This document shows positions 51,120 through 61,225 of a DNA stretch of 64,000 bases, one piece after another (position 1 is the stretch's first letter; each line of letters begins with the position of its first letter). A program made the position numbers and the translations under genes. The notes beneath the pieces were generated by a model. It made no database searches. It had not been told where the DNA came from and saw only the letters and a list, made by a program, of their open reading frames with translations. Source of the stretch: Alkalicoccobacillus plakortidis (GTDB lineage: Bacteria; Bacillota; Bacilli; Bacillales; Bacillaceae_D); NCBI RefSeq assembly GCF_023703085.1, contig NZ_JAMQJY010000003.1, positions 325,450 through 389,449 on the forward strand, written 5' to 3'.

Positions 51120-52010
51120 TTATCCTTTAATACCTGCATTTAATTTAATGGCTTGAACAAAGTACTTCTGGGCGAATAAGAATAGTAGCAATGTTGGAAT
51201 AATTGCGAGTATCGCAGACCCCATTAGTTGACCAATCATTCGATAATTACCATATACATCCTGTAACAGAAGTAATCCCGCTGTTACTGGCATTTTTTGT
51301 ACGTCCGTGTATACGATTACTGGCCAGAGGAAATCATTCCATGATCCAACAAATGAAAACAACCCACATACTATTAAAACTGGTTTGATTAACGGTAGGA
51401 TAATTCTAAAGAAGATAACGAAGTCACTTGCTCCATCTACCCTAGCCGATTCATCTAGTTCTTTAGGAATTCCTTTCATAAACTGTCTGACTAAGAATAT
51501 ATTCCCCATTCCAGCCAATCCAGGAACAATCATAGCCCATGGAGTATTAACCCAGCCTAAGGTATCAATGATCTTATAAGAAGGAATTAAGTTTACAACG
51601 TTCGGAAAAAAAGAGATCGCCAATAATGTAAAAAATAAGACATCTCTTCCCTTAAAATTCATACGAGTGTACCCATATCCAGTGATCGAAATCACAACAA
51701 TCACCAGTAAAGTGTGTGTGGTTGAGATAAAGATCGAATTCCAAATCCATTGTAAAATGGGCGCACTAGAAGTGTTCTCTAAAATCGCTATATAGTTATC
51801 GACGATCCAATTGACAGGTAATAAACGAAACCCCTCATTAACGACTTCTGTTTGTGAACGAAACGAAGTTGTAATTCCAAATATGACCGGAATTAACCAG
51901 ACTCCACTAACAATGATCAAAAAGGTATAGGCTAAGTACATTGATGGATTAAATCGCTTATTTTTTTGCACTTTTATTGGTTTTGACTTAGATAAAGTTG
52001 TATTTGACAT
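51120..52010 (-). CDS. araQ: Arabino-oligosaccharide ABC permease, AraQ-like
   Basis: 296-residue MalG-type sugar permease: six TM helices and the EAA loop DESARVDGASDFVIFFRIILPLIKP. AAGGAGGG precedes the ATG at 52010. With AraP and AraN it forms the importer; B. subtilis uses the shared MsmX ATPase, and none is encoded here. Confidence 0.88.
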   Translation of the reverse strand: MSNTTLSKSKPIKVQKNKRFNPSMYLAYTFLIIVSGVWLIPVIFGITTSFRSQTEVVNEGFRLLPVNWIVDNYIAILENTSSAPILQWIWNSIFISTTHTLLVIVVISITGYGYTRMNFKGRDVLFFTLLAISFFPNVVNLIPSYKIIDTLGWVNTPWAMIVPGLAGMGNIFLVRQFMKGIPKELDESARVDGASDFVIFFRIILPLIKPVLIVCGLFSFVGSWNDFLWPVIVYTDVQKMPVTAGLLLLQDVYGNYRMIGQLMGSAILAIIPTLLLFLFAQKYFVQAIKLNAGIKG

Positions 52011-52036
52011 CGTGACCCTCCTTTGCATTTTGTCAT

Positions 52037-52912
52037 CTATACAGCATTTCGATTCATTAAGTAATATTGAATAGCTGAGATTACTAGAATGACCAAACCT
52101 AACATGACGGCCATGGCCGATGCCATGCCTGCTATGGATTGACCATGACTAAAGGCTAAATCACGAATATACATCATAAGAACCGTTGTACTTTGTTGAG
52201 GTCCTCCACTTGTCATCATAAGAGGCTGAGCAAAGACATTAAAGGAACCAGCTGTTGTCATAACAAGTGTAAAGATTAAAGGAAAGCGTATTGAAGGTAA
52301 GGTTATATTTAAAAACTTTCTAAAAGAACCGGCCCCATCAATTTCTGCAGACTCATATAGATCAGGTGAAACACCGTTTATGGATGCACGATAGATAATC
52401 ATATTTCCACCAATTCCTGCCCATATCGTAATCGCAATAATCGTAATCCATGCATACGGTTGAGTAGATGCCCATACTGCCTCTGATCCAAATAAATTAT
52501 TAACAACCCCAAGCTGCTTATTAAAGATAAGTGACCAGATAAGTGACGCAGCTGAAATTGAGATGAGACCAGGGATATAAAGCAGCGTTTGAAATAAATT
52601 CTTGAATTTAACTTCCTTATGCTCTAATGCAACTGCGATTAAAAGCGGAATGATAATCATAAGTGGCACGGATATAAGCACAAATAGAAATGTATTCTTC
52701 ATACCATTGTAAAATTGATGGTAAAAAGTAGAATCCTCATTAAATAAAATCGTACGGTAATTATCTAGTCCGACCCAAACTGGATCTCCAACCAGATTCC
52801 ACTTAGTAAAAGATGCGTAAATCCCGAAAATAGTTGGCAATAAGATGAAAACTAGAAACAACACAATATGAGGGCCAACAAAGAATATAGGACTAAAGTT
52901 AATTTTTTTCAT
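52037..52912 (-). CDS. araP: Arabino-oligosaccharide ABC permease, AraP-like
   Basis: MalF-type sugar permease with six TM helices and the EAA loop YESAEIDGAGSFRKFLNITLPSIRF. Two starts are possible: ATG at 52912, far (14 bases) from AAAGGAG, or GTG at 52927, too close to it. I list the ATG. A CCAAGC at 52509 lies in a continuous frame and is genuine. Confidence 0.87.
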   Translation of the reverse strand: MKKINFSPIFFVGPHIVLFLVFILLPTIFGIYASFTKWNLVGDPVWVGLDNYRTILFNEDSTFYHQFYNGMKNTFLFVLISVPLMIIIPLLIAVALEHKEVKFKNLFQTLLYIPGLISISAASLIWSLIFNKQLGVVNNLFGSEAVWASTQPYAWITIIAITIWAGIGGNMIIYRASINGVSPDLYESAEIDGAGSFRKFLNITLPSIRFPLIFTLVMTTAGSFNVFAQPLMMTSGGPQQSTTVLMMYIRDLAFSHGQSIAGMASAMAVMLGLVILVISAIQYYLMNRNAV

Positions 52913-52971
52913 TCCCGATTTTGACACTCCTTTATATAGAGCAATGCGCGACTAAGCACATTGCTCATTTT

Positions 52972-54231
52972 CTATTCTTCTGTGTCTTCCTCCACTACGT
53001 TTTCTAAGTCTAAAGCACCCTCTTGAATTTTATCTTCAACAAAACGTTGCATCTCTGCTAAGCCCTCATCAATGTCGATCTCTCCATGTGCAATATCAGC
53101 AGAGTACATATCTAGAGCCTCCGCTACATATGGGTAGTGGCGATACGTATATATGTGTAATGAATCTGTTTGCTCTTCTGAAGAAGTGAAAAACGATTGC
53201 GGATATTCTTTGTACTCAGGGCTTTCTACCACATCAACACTTGCAACAATTTGACCAGCCTCAGCCCATTCAATCGAATGCTCTCTCATAAATTCTAAAA
53301 ATGCCGCAATACCTACTTCTTTTTCGTCAGTTCTTTCATCTGTATCTAGTAACGCGAACAGATGAGAAGAGGCTCGGTTATGGAAGGTTGTTGGTTCAAA
53401 AGCATAGACATTAGTCACTCCGTAGTTCAAATTTTCGACTTGTGAATGTCCTATAGAGCTCCATGTTCCATCAGTAGAAAACAGAACGTTTCCAGATTGA
53501 AACATTAAATATCCGTCTTCCCCGTATGGAGTCATTATGCCCGCGTCAGATAACTCCTTAATTGCTTCAAAAGATTGCTTCATTTCAGGAGTATTAACGG
53601 TAGGATTACCAGCCTCATCTTCAATCTCTCCTCCAAGATTCTGAATCTGAGCTAAGATAACCCAGCTTAATAAGGAGTCATTTAGCACATAATCTCCCTC
53701 GTCCAATTGACCTTGTAATGACAGCATTTCTTCAAACGTTACAACGTCATCATCTAAGAAATCTTCAACTCCATATTTTGCAAGCAAATCCTCGTTATAG
53801 TACATAGCACTCCCGTGGATATCCAACGGGATCGTATATTGTGTTCCGTCAACGTCACCTGATGTCCATGCTTCTGTTAAATAGTTCTCTTCTTTTAGCT
53901 CCGGCTGCAGAGCCATAATTTCAGTCATAGGCTCAAGCAAGTCTTGATCGACAAAGTTTGGTACCCGATCTGCATGAATAATAGATAGATCAGGAATTCC
54001 TCTGCCAGAGTTTAATACGGTATACATTTTTGTATACATATCAGACGTTATAACATGATTAACTTTATACTCTGGATCTGAGTCGTTATACTGCTTCACT
54101 AACTCGTCCATATTTGCCCCATCATCCCCGGTTAATGGTGTCCAAAATTCAATCGTATACTCATCATTTCCACAAGCCACTAGCATTACTGACAAACCCA
54201 GAAGAACAGACAGTCCTTTTAACCTCTTCAT
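52972..54231 (-). CDS. araN: Arabino-oligosaccharide-binding lipoprotein, AraN-like
   Basis: 419-residue extracellular solute-binding lipoprotein (family 1) with lipobox LVAC and IEFWTPLTGDDGANMDELVKQYN at the start of the mature part. The start at 54231 has GGGGGAG upstream; the longer in-frame extension would put coding sequence over the cre site. First gene of the operon araN-araP-araQ-membrane protein-GH43-abfA. Confidence 0.88.
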   Translation of the reverse strand: MKRLKGLSVLLGLSVMLVACGNDEYTIEFWTPLTGDDGANMDELVKQYNDSDPEYKVNHVITSDMYTKMYTVLNSGRGIPDLSIIHADRVPNFVDQDLLEPMTEIMALQPELKEENYLTEAWTSGDVDGTQYTIPLDIHGSAMYYNEDLLAKYGVEDFLDDDVVTFEEMLSLQGQLDEGDYVLNDSLLSWVILAQIQNLGGEIEDEAGNPTVNTPEMKQSFEAIKELSDAGIMTPYGEDGYLMFQSGNVLFSTDGTWSSIGHSQVENLNYGVTNVYAFEPTTFHNRASSHLFALLDTDERTDEKEVGIAAFLEFMREHSIEWAEAGQIVASVDVVESPEYKEYPQSFFTSSEEQTDSLHIYTYRHYPYVAEALDMYSADIAHGEIDIDEGLAEMQRFVEDKIQEGALDLENVVEEDTEE

Positions 54232-54254
54232 CTTTACTCCCCCTAGTTTCAAAT

Positions 54255-54270
54255 ATGGTAACGCTTTCAT
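54255..54270 (-). promoter_or_regulatory. cre site of the araN operon
   Basis: ATGAAAGCGTTACCAT on the minus strand matches all positions of WTGNAARCGNWWNCAW. It lies 24 bases before the araN start, so CcpA would block transcription when glucose is available. Confidence 0.9.
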
Positions 54271-54519
54271 ATAAAAGAAATAAAAATACTTCTTTTATTC
54301 TATTAAATATCTTTCTTTTTATACGCACATATTAATGAATTAATAAGTTTTTATTTAATTTGTACGTATAACTTATTCAAATAGATTATAACTACTGTTC
54401 AAATGATTAGCAACAGCTTTTTTGGTTAATTGTAGTAATTTTTTTCGACATTTTCATGAAAAATGCCGCTGAGTCATGACTAAAAGTAGGGCTAGAAATG
54501 AAGAATAATAAGTAATGAG

Positions 54520-54655
54520 ATGTATTTCACCGCTGCAGGAGAATCCTACGCATTCGTCGGCACGACCTCAGCCTCCTCCGTGGAAATCCACACTCCACAG
54601 TCGGTCTGCCACGTGCTGGTCATCCAGGAGTCTTCAGAATCTCCTTTCACTATTT
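54520..54655. repeat. Dispersed Bacillaceae-type intergenic repeat
   Basis: A GC-richer block of about 135 bases begins CACCGCTGCAGGAGAATCC and ends GGAGTCTTCAGAATCTCC, with inner paired segments such as CCTCCGTGGAAATCCAC. It looks like the structured intergenic repeats found in many copies in Bacillaceae genomes (AGACTCCTG...GGAGGCTGAGG core on the minus strand). Noncoding. Copy number cannot be tested in this window. Confidence 0.55.
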
Positions 54656-54663
54656 TTCTTATA

Positions 54664-54706
54664 AAAACAAACGATGAACGTTCCTGATTAAGGAATGTTC
54701 ATCATT
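54664..54706 (-). terminator. Terminator of abnA
   Basis: GATGAACATTCCT pairs with AGGAACGTTCATC on the minus strand, followed by a T-rich tract. Confidence 0.85.
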
Positions 54707-54745
54707 TTGGTTTGTCTATCTACTTTTATCCCAGTCTCATTTTAC

Positions 54746-56392
54746 TTATTTTTTGGTTCCCCATAACGCTTCTCCATCTAAGGACATTAACGTAAAGGTA
54801 ATGACGTATCTACCTTCATTTGGGTTATATTGATTTAAAAATACACCTTCAAATGTCTGTCCATCCATTTCTAATTCAGCTCGATTGTGACCCATTCGTT
54901 TCCACTTTCCACTCATATCGCCCGAAATTTTATTATTTTTCTCTAAAACGATGTTCTTGGGCATGTTAATTTCTGCAGTTATTTCTGATCCATGATCAAT
55001 AACTTCATAATCACCAATAACATCTTTACGTTCTACCCTTTCTGTAATTTCTCCGGCATGTCGGTATGGCGCTACCATAGGCCAAGCCTTCTTGATTCAT
55101 AAATAGTTGGTGAATCCGAAGCTCATGCATTTCTCCACTTTCAGGGAACCGAGTGTGAAATACAACAAATCTGTTGCCAGAGTCTGGGTCTACATATACT
55201 GAGTTATGACCTGGTGATACGTAACCAGAACTCGGATTTCCCTCTTCAAAGAGAAAATTCCCCATTATCTTATTTCCGAATCCTTCGTGATCACGACTAT
55301 CTACTTTGTTTCGTACTGTCCCGTCATCTAACGAATCAGGAAAAACAGCAGCTTGACCTGCTCCATCTTCATATGGACCCACAGGTGATGTTGACCTGAA
55401 TGTCCTCATCTGATAGCCGCCAGTCGAGCTTAGCCCTCCATATGTTGTGAAGAGGTAATAGTATTGTTCCTCTTCATCGTAATAAACGTATGGACCTTCA
55501 ACAGAATGTCCATATCCTCCAAGCAATCTTTGTTCCAAAATACCGATCAATCATTCTCCCATCCTCTGTTACTCCATCCTCACCAGGATAGAGGCTGGCC
55601 AGTTGCAGGGTCTACTTCTAAAATAAATATTCCTCCTGCCCAGGAACCATAAGTCATCCATAGGTCTCCAGATTCATCAAAAAACAAATTAGCATCAATT
55701 GAATTAGTGAAAAGACGATAGTTGTAGCGCCCATCATCAGTGAACCATTCAGGGTTAGGCTCCTCCATTACACCTTCGTGAATTAAGTCAGAGATATTCG
55801 TATTTGCCCAATTTTTATTCACATCACTATTCTGGTCATAAGCATCATGATCATAAAATCCGGAATACATCACTGTATCCACATACTCAAATGGTCCTTC
55901 CATATCTTTAGAAACGGCGTAACCTATTGCAGAACGAATATAAGTCGAGGAAACACTGTAATAAATCATATAAGCACCTTCAGTTCCGTCCTCATGAACA
56001 TAATGCTCATTCCAAATAACCTCAGGTGCCCACACGGCATACCCACCTCGACTATCTGCATCATCCTCTCCAGCCCACAAAAAAGACTCGGCCAAATTCT
56101 CTGAGAGATCACCGTAGATTGTGTTACCAGGAGTCGTGTATCCATTCGTATAATTCTCCCAATTAATGAGGTCGCTCGACTTAGCCCCATCTATATGAGA
56201 GCCTATTACATAGTACATATCCCCTTCTTTAACAATAGACGGGTCATGTACAGTAGCATTTTGAAATTCTTTTGCTTCCTCTTTTACATGATCATTCATC
56301 TTAGCCCCCACACTTTCGATGTACAAACCCAACGACAATAAACAAATCAACAATGTACAAACAATCCAACCTCTTTTTTGAGACAGTTTCAT
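54746..56392 (-). CDS. abnA: Secreted endo-1,5-alpha-L-arabinanase, GH43 (three frameshifts)
   Basis: Extracellular arabinan depolymerase, 548 residues. After a signal helix (about residues 7-28) the five-bladed propeller starts with VHDPSIVKEGDMYYVIGSH (catalytic Asp); WAPEVIWNEHYV and IHEGVMEEPNPEW follow, and GPGHNS-like PGHNSVYVD. The last 100 residues are the beta-barrel domain of Abn2-type enzymes. Breaks at 55519 and 55082 are CCAAGC sites, restored by CCAGC (IAGGYGHS and EGWPMVAPYRHAGE); a third near 55590 looks like two missing bases before PGEDG. Start at 56392 for GAAGGGAG. Confidence 0.88.
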
Positions 56393-56416
56393 TGTTTTAA
56401 CTCCCTTCACCGGTTT

Positions 56417-56432
56417 ATGGAAACGCTTTCAT
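56417..56432 (-). promoter_or_regulatory. cre site of abnA
   Basis: ATGAAAGCGTTTCCAT matches every position of the cre consensus, 25 bases before the abnA start. Confidence 0.9.
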
Positions 56433-56552
56433 ATATATGCTATCATCACTAGCATATACGTACAACTACTAAAGTGATTTAAAATATACTCTTCCATTTT
56501 TAATGGTATTATATAGTTAAAAGTTAAAATAAGTATTTTCAAGGGGAATATT

Positions 56553-57983
56553 ATGAGAAAAATCCAAAACTCATTACAGACATTTTTACCAATACAAGTT
56601 ACATGCAATGCATCAGATTGGCAAGAAAACGGGTTTGAATTAACGGATCATCAAACAGGAGAAGAGATTGGCGCTTTTACTATTAACGACAAAGGAGAGT
56701 TAACAAATTTCGAGAGATTTTTGGAGCATACTTCAAAAGGTTCTCTAAAGAAGGAAGAATTACTAATAATAGCGGATCGCTTTATAGACACCTTTTACCC
56801 CAACCGAGGTAAGGTAGAACTTTCATCCATCTTGGAATTAGATGACCAATATATGATCGTCTATGATGAGAGAGATGAAAGGTATGGTCTATTTCTACAT
56901 AACACAGGTTTTACTATAACAATTACACCGTCTGGGGAAATCACTTCTTTTAACGAAAATCGATCGGAGTATAAAGTAACGTACCCTGAAATGACTGTTA
57001 CTGAGAAGGATGCTCTTGAGACCTATATGAAAACCCTAGATTTTGAACTCATTATACAAAAACTCGATCGAGAGACTTATAGAAATGGAGATAATCAGTA
57101 CCATCTCACATACCATGTCATGGATTATATAATTGATATTCCTGTTAATGGTTTAGAACCGGTTAGTATCAGGGAGGAACACTTATTAGAACCTGAATTA
57201 CTAAAGTCGAGACCTCAGACAAACCACACGATTTATGAACTTATTGGCATACACCCTGACTACATGCTAATAGATTCAAAAGTCTCAGAAGGAAAGCGCA
57301 TTGAGATTTGGGCAAAAGACAAACCACTACACTCATACTCATTTGACATAGAAGAACTCGAAGAAGATGCGCTTGTTAAGCTAGCCTTTGATGACGCCTT
57401 AGGAACACTCACAGAAGCTTCGTTCCCAGAAGAACTAGATGTGAATGAAAAGAATGATATAGGAATCGAACGCTCTTTAGATATAGCTCTAAACATTATT
57501 AATAAAGTACATCCAAATGCACTAGAACATTTAAAACTAGAAACATTAGAGGATGATGAGATAGATGATTACTCGGAATCAGAAGACGATGATGAATATT
57601 TTCAAGAGGTAGAACCAACTAGGACTTTTCATTTTCACTACTTTCACAACGGCGTAAGAGTAGACCAACATGTGTCGTATGTTAACATAAGTAGACGTAG
57701 TGGAAAAGTTGTTTCTCTCTCTTTAGGTCTACCATCTGAAGAAACGTTAAATGGTTTACCAAAAGTCGCTGAACTCTCATTAGAAGAAGCTACATCCATT
57801 TACAAACAATACTTAAAAATGGAACTGTCCTTTGTTTGTGAATGTGGTGAAGATGAAGAGATGATCTATTCCCTTTCCTATCTGCCTTCATTTCCAAAAA
57901 CAGAAGGACACGTTAGATCAATAGAAGCTGTTACTGGTGAAGCTATGTATATGGATGTGGGAGATGCTTTGTTTCAAAGATAA
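56553..57983 (+). CDS. YcdB/YcdC-repeat protein
   Basis: 476-residue protein with two or more YcdB/YcdC (DUF4901-like) repeats: ADRFIDTFYPNRGKVEL, ALNIINKVHPNALEHLKL and FHFHYFHNGVRVDQHVSYVNISRRSGKV. Acidic, with a DDEIDDYSESEDDDEYF stretch near residue 340. No signal peptide or TM helix, although many relatives are exported. AAGGGGAA upstream. Function unknown. Confidence 0.75.
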   Translation: MRKIQNSLQTFLPIQVTCNASDWQENGFELTDHQTGEEIGAFTINDKGELTNFERFLEHTSKGSLKKEELLIIADRFIDTFYPNRGKVELSSILELDDQYMIVYDERDERYGLFLHNTGFTITITPSGEITSFNENRSEYKVTYPEMTVTEKDALETYMKTLDFELIIQKLDRETYRNGDNQYHLTYHVMDYIIDIPVNGLEPVSIREEHLLEPELLKSRPQTNHTIYELIGIHPDYMLIDSKVSEGKRIEIWAKDKPLHSYSFDIEELEEDALVKLAFDDALGTLTEASFPEELDVNEKNDIGIERSLDIALNIINKVHPNALEHLKLETLEDDEIDDYSESEDDDEYFQEVEPTRTFHFHYFHNGVRVDQHVSYVNISRRSGKVVSLSLGLPSEETLNGLPKVAELSLEEATSIYKQYLKMELSFVCECGEDEEMIYSLSYLPSFPKTEGHVRSIEAVTGEAMYMDVGDALFQR

Positions 57984-58009
57984 ATAGACTGTTTTTCATA
58001 TACTTAATG

Positions 58010-58052
58010 AGGTACCCTAGAAGACACTATTGTCCTCTAGGGTACTCTTTTT
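58010..58052. terminator. Terminator between convergent genes
   Basis: GGTACCCTAGA and TCTAGGGTACT form a long stem followed by five T on the plus strand. It can serve both the YcdB-like gene and the MFS gene. Confidence 0.85.
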
Positions 58053-59268
58053 AAACAGAACTCTCACTACTAAAATAACTCCTCCGCTCTCTTTTCATTA
58101 CAACTACATACAGCATAATTCCAAGTAAAAGAAAGCCTCCAGAACTTATCAAGCCAACTGGACGAATAGCTGTGAGTTCTGCCGCTCCACCCACCAAAAT
58201 GATAAAGACGATAATGAGTGCAGATTCTATGATGTCAAATATACTGCTAAATCGGCCCATCATCTTAACAGGCACTTGATTTTGGTAGAACGTCAGAAAA
58301 CCCGTATTTGTAAATATGCATGCAAAGCCCATGATGAACATACCTATCGCAGCGCTATAATAGTTTATCGAGCTATAATAAATGAGATAACCTATTGCAC
58401 AAAATACCGTACCAAAGCCCATTAGGAAATTTAAAGCCAGTTGTTTTGAAAAGACAGAATTAATGATGGTACCTAGGATAATTCCCCCTCCAAAAATGCT
58501 TAATAGAAAGCCGTAATTCGTATCAGACATGAATAAAACATCTTTTGCAAAGACAGCTTCTATTGAATCAATTGCGGTCATAAAAACGACTGTTCCACAA
58601 AATAATAGATAGACCTTCACCACATAAGTGGACTTTCGACTGAACCTGAGGACTACACGAAAATCATCTTTGATCATTCTCCAGGTAATTCGTTCTTCTA
58701 TTTCGTTCCTTTTTAATGAATCAACATTAGGTAAGAGTAGAATAACAAGTGAAGATAGGAGAAGAGCGACCGCATTTACATGAATCGCTGTGTACGGCGT
58801 GCCCATCCAGAATAAAAGACCTGCAATCATAGGACCTAAAAGTGTACCAGCTGAATCGATAAACCCACGCAATGCATTAAACCGTTGCCGATCCTTCTCA
58901 GGGATCAACTTTGTCATATAAACCATTGCAGTCGGTTCAAAAATGGCCGAACCCAAATTGATGATAAAGGCCAATACATATACATACACAAGTGAAGGCA
59001 TAAATGGAATCAAGGCAATACATATTGCTCTGAAGACATCTAATGCAATCATCAGCTTTCGAGAATTCATCCGATCAATAAAACTCCCCGCCCAAGCATT
59101 TGTGCAAATCGCAGCAAGCGGTCCTAATATATAAAGTATAGAAACAGCAAGCGCCGACCCCGTTTCTTTAATCACAATAAGATTCAGGGCAATTAAATAC
59201 ACCCACCCACCAATATTAGAGACGCCAATTCCACCTAAAAGCAATAATGGATACTTCCACCTAAACAT
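58051..59268 (-). CDS. MFS transporter (MFS_3 type), T-box controlled
   Basis: 405-residue, about 12-TM protein of the enterobactin-exporter/macrolide-efflux MFS_3 group: GSALAVSILYILGPLAAI and the loop AGSFIDRMNSRKLMIALDV near residue 65. The start at 59268 has AAAGGTGG upstream. The leader is a T-box, so expression should rise when a particular tRNA is uncharged. That implies amino acid or peptide transport, or drug efflux answering translation stress. Confidence 0.85.
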   Translation of the reverse strand: MFRWKYPLLLLGGIGVSNIGGWVYLIALNLIVIKETGSALAVSILYILGPLAAICTNAWAGSFIDRMNSRKLMIALDVFRAICIALIPFMPSLVYVYVLAFIINLGSAIFEPTAMVYMTKLIPEKDRQRFNALRGFIDSAGTLLGPMIAGLLFWMGTPYTAIHVNAVALLLSSLVILLLPNVDSLKRNEIEERITWRMIKDDFRVVLRFSRKSTYVVKVYLLFCGTVVFMTAIDSIEAVFAKDVLFMSDTNYGFLLSIFGGGIILGTIINSVFSKQLALNFLMGFGTVFCAIGYLIYYSSINYYSAAIGMFIMGFACIFTNTGFLTFYQNQVPVKMMGRFSSIFDIIESALIIVFIILVGGAAELTAIRPVGLISSGGFLLLGIMLYVVVMKRERRSYFSSESSV

Positions 59269-59309
59269 AGACACGCCACCTTTTTATTTGAATGTGTCGA
59301 TCAAATAAA

Positions 59310-59610
59310 AAAACTCACCCCCAAAACATATTGTTTTGGGGGCGAGTATCCGTCGCGGTGCCACCCCATTTTACCTCTTTTATCACTAAAGAAGCCTCAT
59401 CAAGTACGGCATGGTCATAACCTGCGATACTCTATCTCTATAACGGGAGATCCCGTTGCACCATCATGATTACTCTCATCAATCCGATACACAGCTCCAA
59501 GACTTGTTTCAGCATAATCCCTAACCCCTCCTTCTCAGCTCCCGGAGGTCTCTGTAGATCGCTCATATGCCTACTCTTCTCTTCATTGCCTTTTATATGG
59601 AATTTTTATT
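59310..59610 (-). promoter_or_regulatory. T-box riboswitch leader of the MFS gene
   Basis: On the minus strand the T-box proper GGGGTGGCACCGCGA (59353-59367) is followed by a terminator with stem CGCCCCCAAAACA / TGTTTTGGGGGTG and seven T (59311-59346). Upstream are a Stem I with AGAG elements and a GCATA/TATGC stem (59548, 59510), and a Stem III-like AACGGGATCTCCCGTT. The specifier loop seems to be TGAAACAAG, which could read ACA (Thr) or AAC (Asn); I cannot decide. Confidence 0.9.
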
Positions 59611-59643
59611 TATATTACGCTGTTGTTGGTTATTTGTAAATAA

Positions 59644-60069
59644 TTAATTTTCAATTTCATCAACTTCTTCAAAATAAATACTCTCTTCATGATTCTCCCC
59701 GCCATCTCTCCAACTCACTTTCACCCCAAATTGACCTCCATTTAAATAGACCTCCTCTAAACCGTGGTTAACATATTGGGTGACATAAACACAATTTTCA
59801 TTTGCAGATGTTCCACTTCTCACTTTTCCACTATCACCAATCGTTTCCATCCTAATTGACCCTTCATAATCCCCCTCACCAATATATGTAAGTTCCACGT
59901 TCGTCGTTTAAAAATCCGGTTCAGTTGTAGGTTTAAATTCAAGCAATATCTCTCCATTCCAACTATCTGATTCCCCATGAAAATGACGATCTTCTAGCTC
60001 ATCATTACTCCCACAAGCAGCTAAAAAGAGAAGCATTAGACCCCCTAAAAGATATAGAATTTTTTCCAT
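59644..60069 (-). pseudogene. Lipoprotein gene with in-frame stop
   Basis: ATG at 60069 with GGGGTG upstream begins a lipoprotein (lipobox LAAC, then GSNDELEDRHFHG). After 53 codons a TAA at 59908-59910 interrupts, but the same frame continues without a break to 59644 (ELTYIGEGDYEGS...). No ribosome site precedes the second part, so it is one gene of about 141 codons with a nonsense codon. This is a substitution or paired indel, unlike the frameshifts elsewhere. Family not recognised. Confidence 0.65.
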
Positions 60070-60215
60070 ATATTTTCACCCCTTATTTTGCATATGCCTT
60101 ATTTGAAAATATTTCAAACCATTACAAATAAGAAGTCCAACAGCACTTGAAGCTCCGTGTTTCCTAACGCTTTTTCGTGATAAACTAAAGAAAAACCATA
60201 TAAGTGAGGTATCAC

Positions 60216-60572
60216 ATGGCCAAACACAGAATTTATACAACCAGCTTCGCAAGTGTCTATCCCCATTACGTTACAAAAGCCGAGAAAAAAGGCCGTACTA
60301 AAGAAGAAGTCGATGAAATCATCCGTTGGTTAACGGGCTATAGCCAGGAAGAGCTAGAGACAATAATCGAAAATAAAACGGACTTTGAGACCTTTTTTGC
60401 AGAAGCATCCAACATAAATCCATCTCGAAGCTTGATCAAAGGCAAGGTTTGTGGAGTACAGGTGGAAGCCATTGAAGAAACAACAATGCGCGAAATTCGC
60501 TATCTGGATAAGCTGATCGATGAATTAGCAAAAGGAAAAAAGATGGAGAAGATTTTGCGGAAAGCAGAGTAG
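60216..60572 (+). CDS. DUF2200 family protein
   Basis: 118-residue protein. [36 protein letters not shown] is the DUF2200 hallmark. The start at 60216 has GAGG seven bases upstream. Cytosolic, single gene. Function unknown. Confidence 0.85.
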   Translation: MAKHRIYTTSFASVYPHYVTKAEKKGRTKEEVDEIIRWLTGYSQEELETIIENKTDFETFFAEASNINPSRSLIKGKVCGVQVEAIEETTMREIRYLDKLIDELAKGKKMEKILRKAE

Positions 60573-60581
60573 AATGCAGAA

Positions 60582-60616
60582 ACACCAATTCGTTTGAGAT
60601 ACGAATTGGTGTTTTA
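60582..60616 (+). terminator. Terminator of the DUF2200 gene
   Basis: AACACCAATTCG and CGAATTGGTGTT pair, followed by TTA. Confidence 0.85.
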
Positions 60617-60666
60617 CGCTAATCTTAAATGACATAGAATATCTTCAATTGAAAGGATATGGATAT

Positions 60667-61098
60667 ATGAAATTCAAACCGAAAAAAGATCTACTATATG
60701 GTCTAATTTTGTTACCACTGGGTATATTTTTCATTGGTTTTGGCGCTTCATTCCCTTTTATTTTCGAAGCTAACCTTGTCTCCATTTTTGTGATAACTGG
60801 TCTGTGCATACCATTAGGCTTTTTCTTTTTATGGTGTTGGTTTGGTACATCTTATTTAATTTCAGAAGAAACGTTGGTTGTAAAACAAGGGCCATTTAGT
60901 CGATCAATTACTATCGATAAAATTGAAACAATTGAACGAAACACAATGCCTTTACTTTCAAGTACTGCGCTCTCTTTAGAAAGCTATATCATACAATACA
61001 AACCCTATCAGACGTTCATCATCGCTCCAGAAAACATCGAGGAATTTGTAGGTAAGTTGCAGGAGAAAAATAACCATATAAAATTTACACGTAAATGA
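60667..61098 (+). CDS. Membrane protein with bacterial PH domain
   Basis: 143-residue protein: two TM helices (about residues 10-30 and 38-60) and a C-terminal bacterial PH-like domain (ISEETLVVKQGPFSRSITIDKIETIERN) as in YdbS/bPH proteins. The start at 60667 has AAGGA upstream. Function unknown. Confidence 0.75.
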   Translation: MKFKPKKDLLYGLILLPLGIFFIGFGASFPFIFEANLVSIFVITGLCIPLGFFFLWCWFGTSYLISEETLVVKQGPFSRSITIDKIETIERNTMPLLSSTALSLESYIIQYKPYQTFIIAPENIEEFVGKLQEKNNHIKFTRK

Positions 61099-61134
61099 AT
61101 GCTGTCTCGCTCTTTTATTGTTTTAGTCGTACAA

Positions 61135-61175
61135 TGTAAAAAACCACCCCATCGCAACTATTACGATGGGGTGTA
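61135..61175 (-). terminator. Terminator of the isomerase/PhyH operon
   Basis: CACCCCATCG and CGATGGGGTG pair; the plus-strand A-run gives a T-run on the minus strand. Confidence 0.8.
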
Positions 61176-61225
61176 AATATACGTTCGCATATCAATTGAA
61201 TTTATGAGAGATCGAGCTTGTGTTT

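Noticed and set aside
52912..54231. A missing sugar-importer ATPase hidden by frameshift
   Set aside because: No Walker motif was found in any frame in the cluster; the family commonly shares MsmX.
54520..54655. Small ORFs in the GC-rich block downstream of abnA
   Set aside because: No ribosome site or coding character; the block looks like a structured dispersed repeat.
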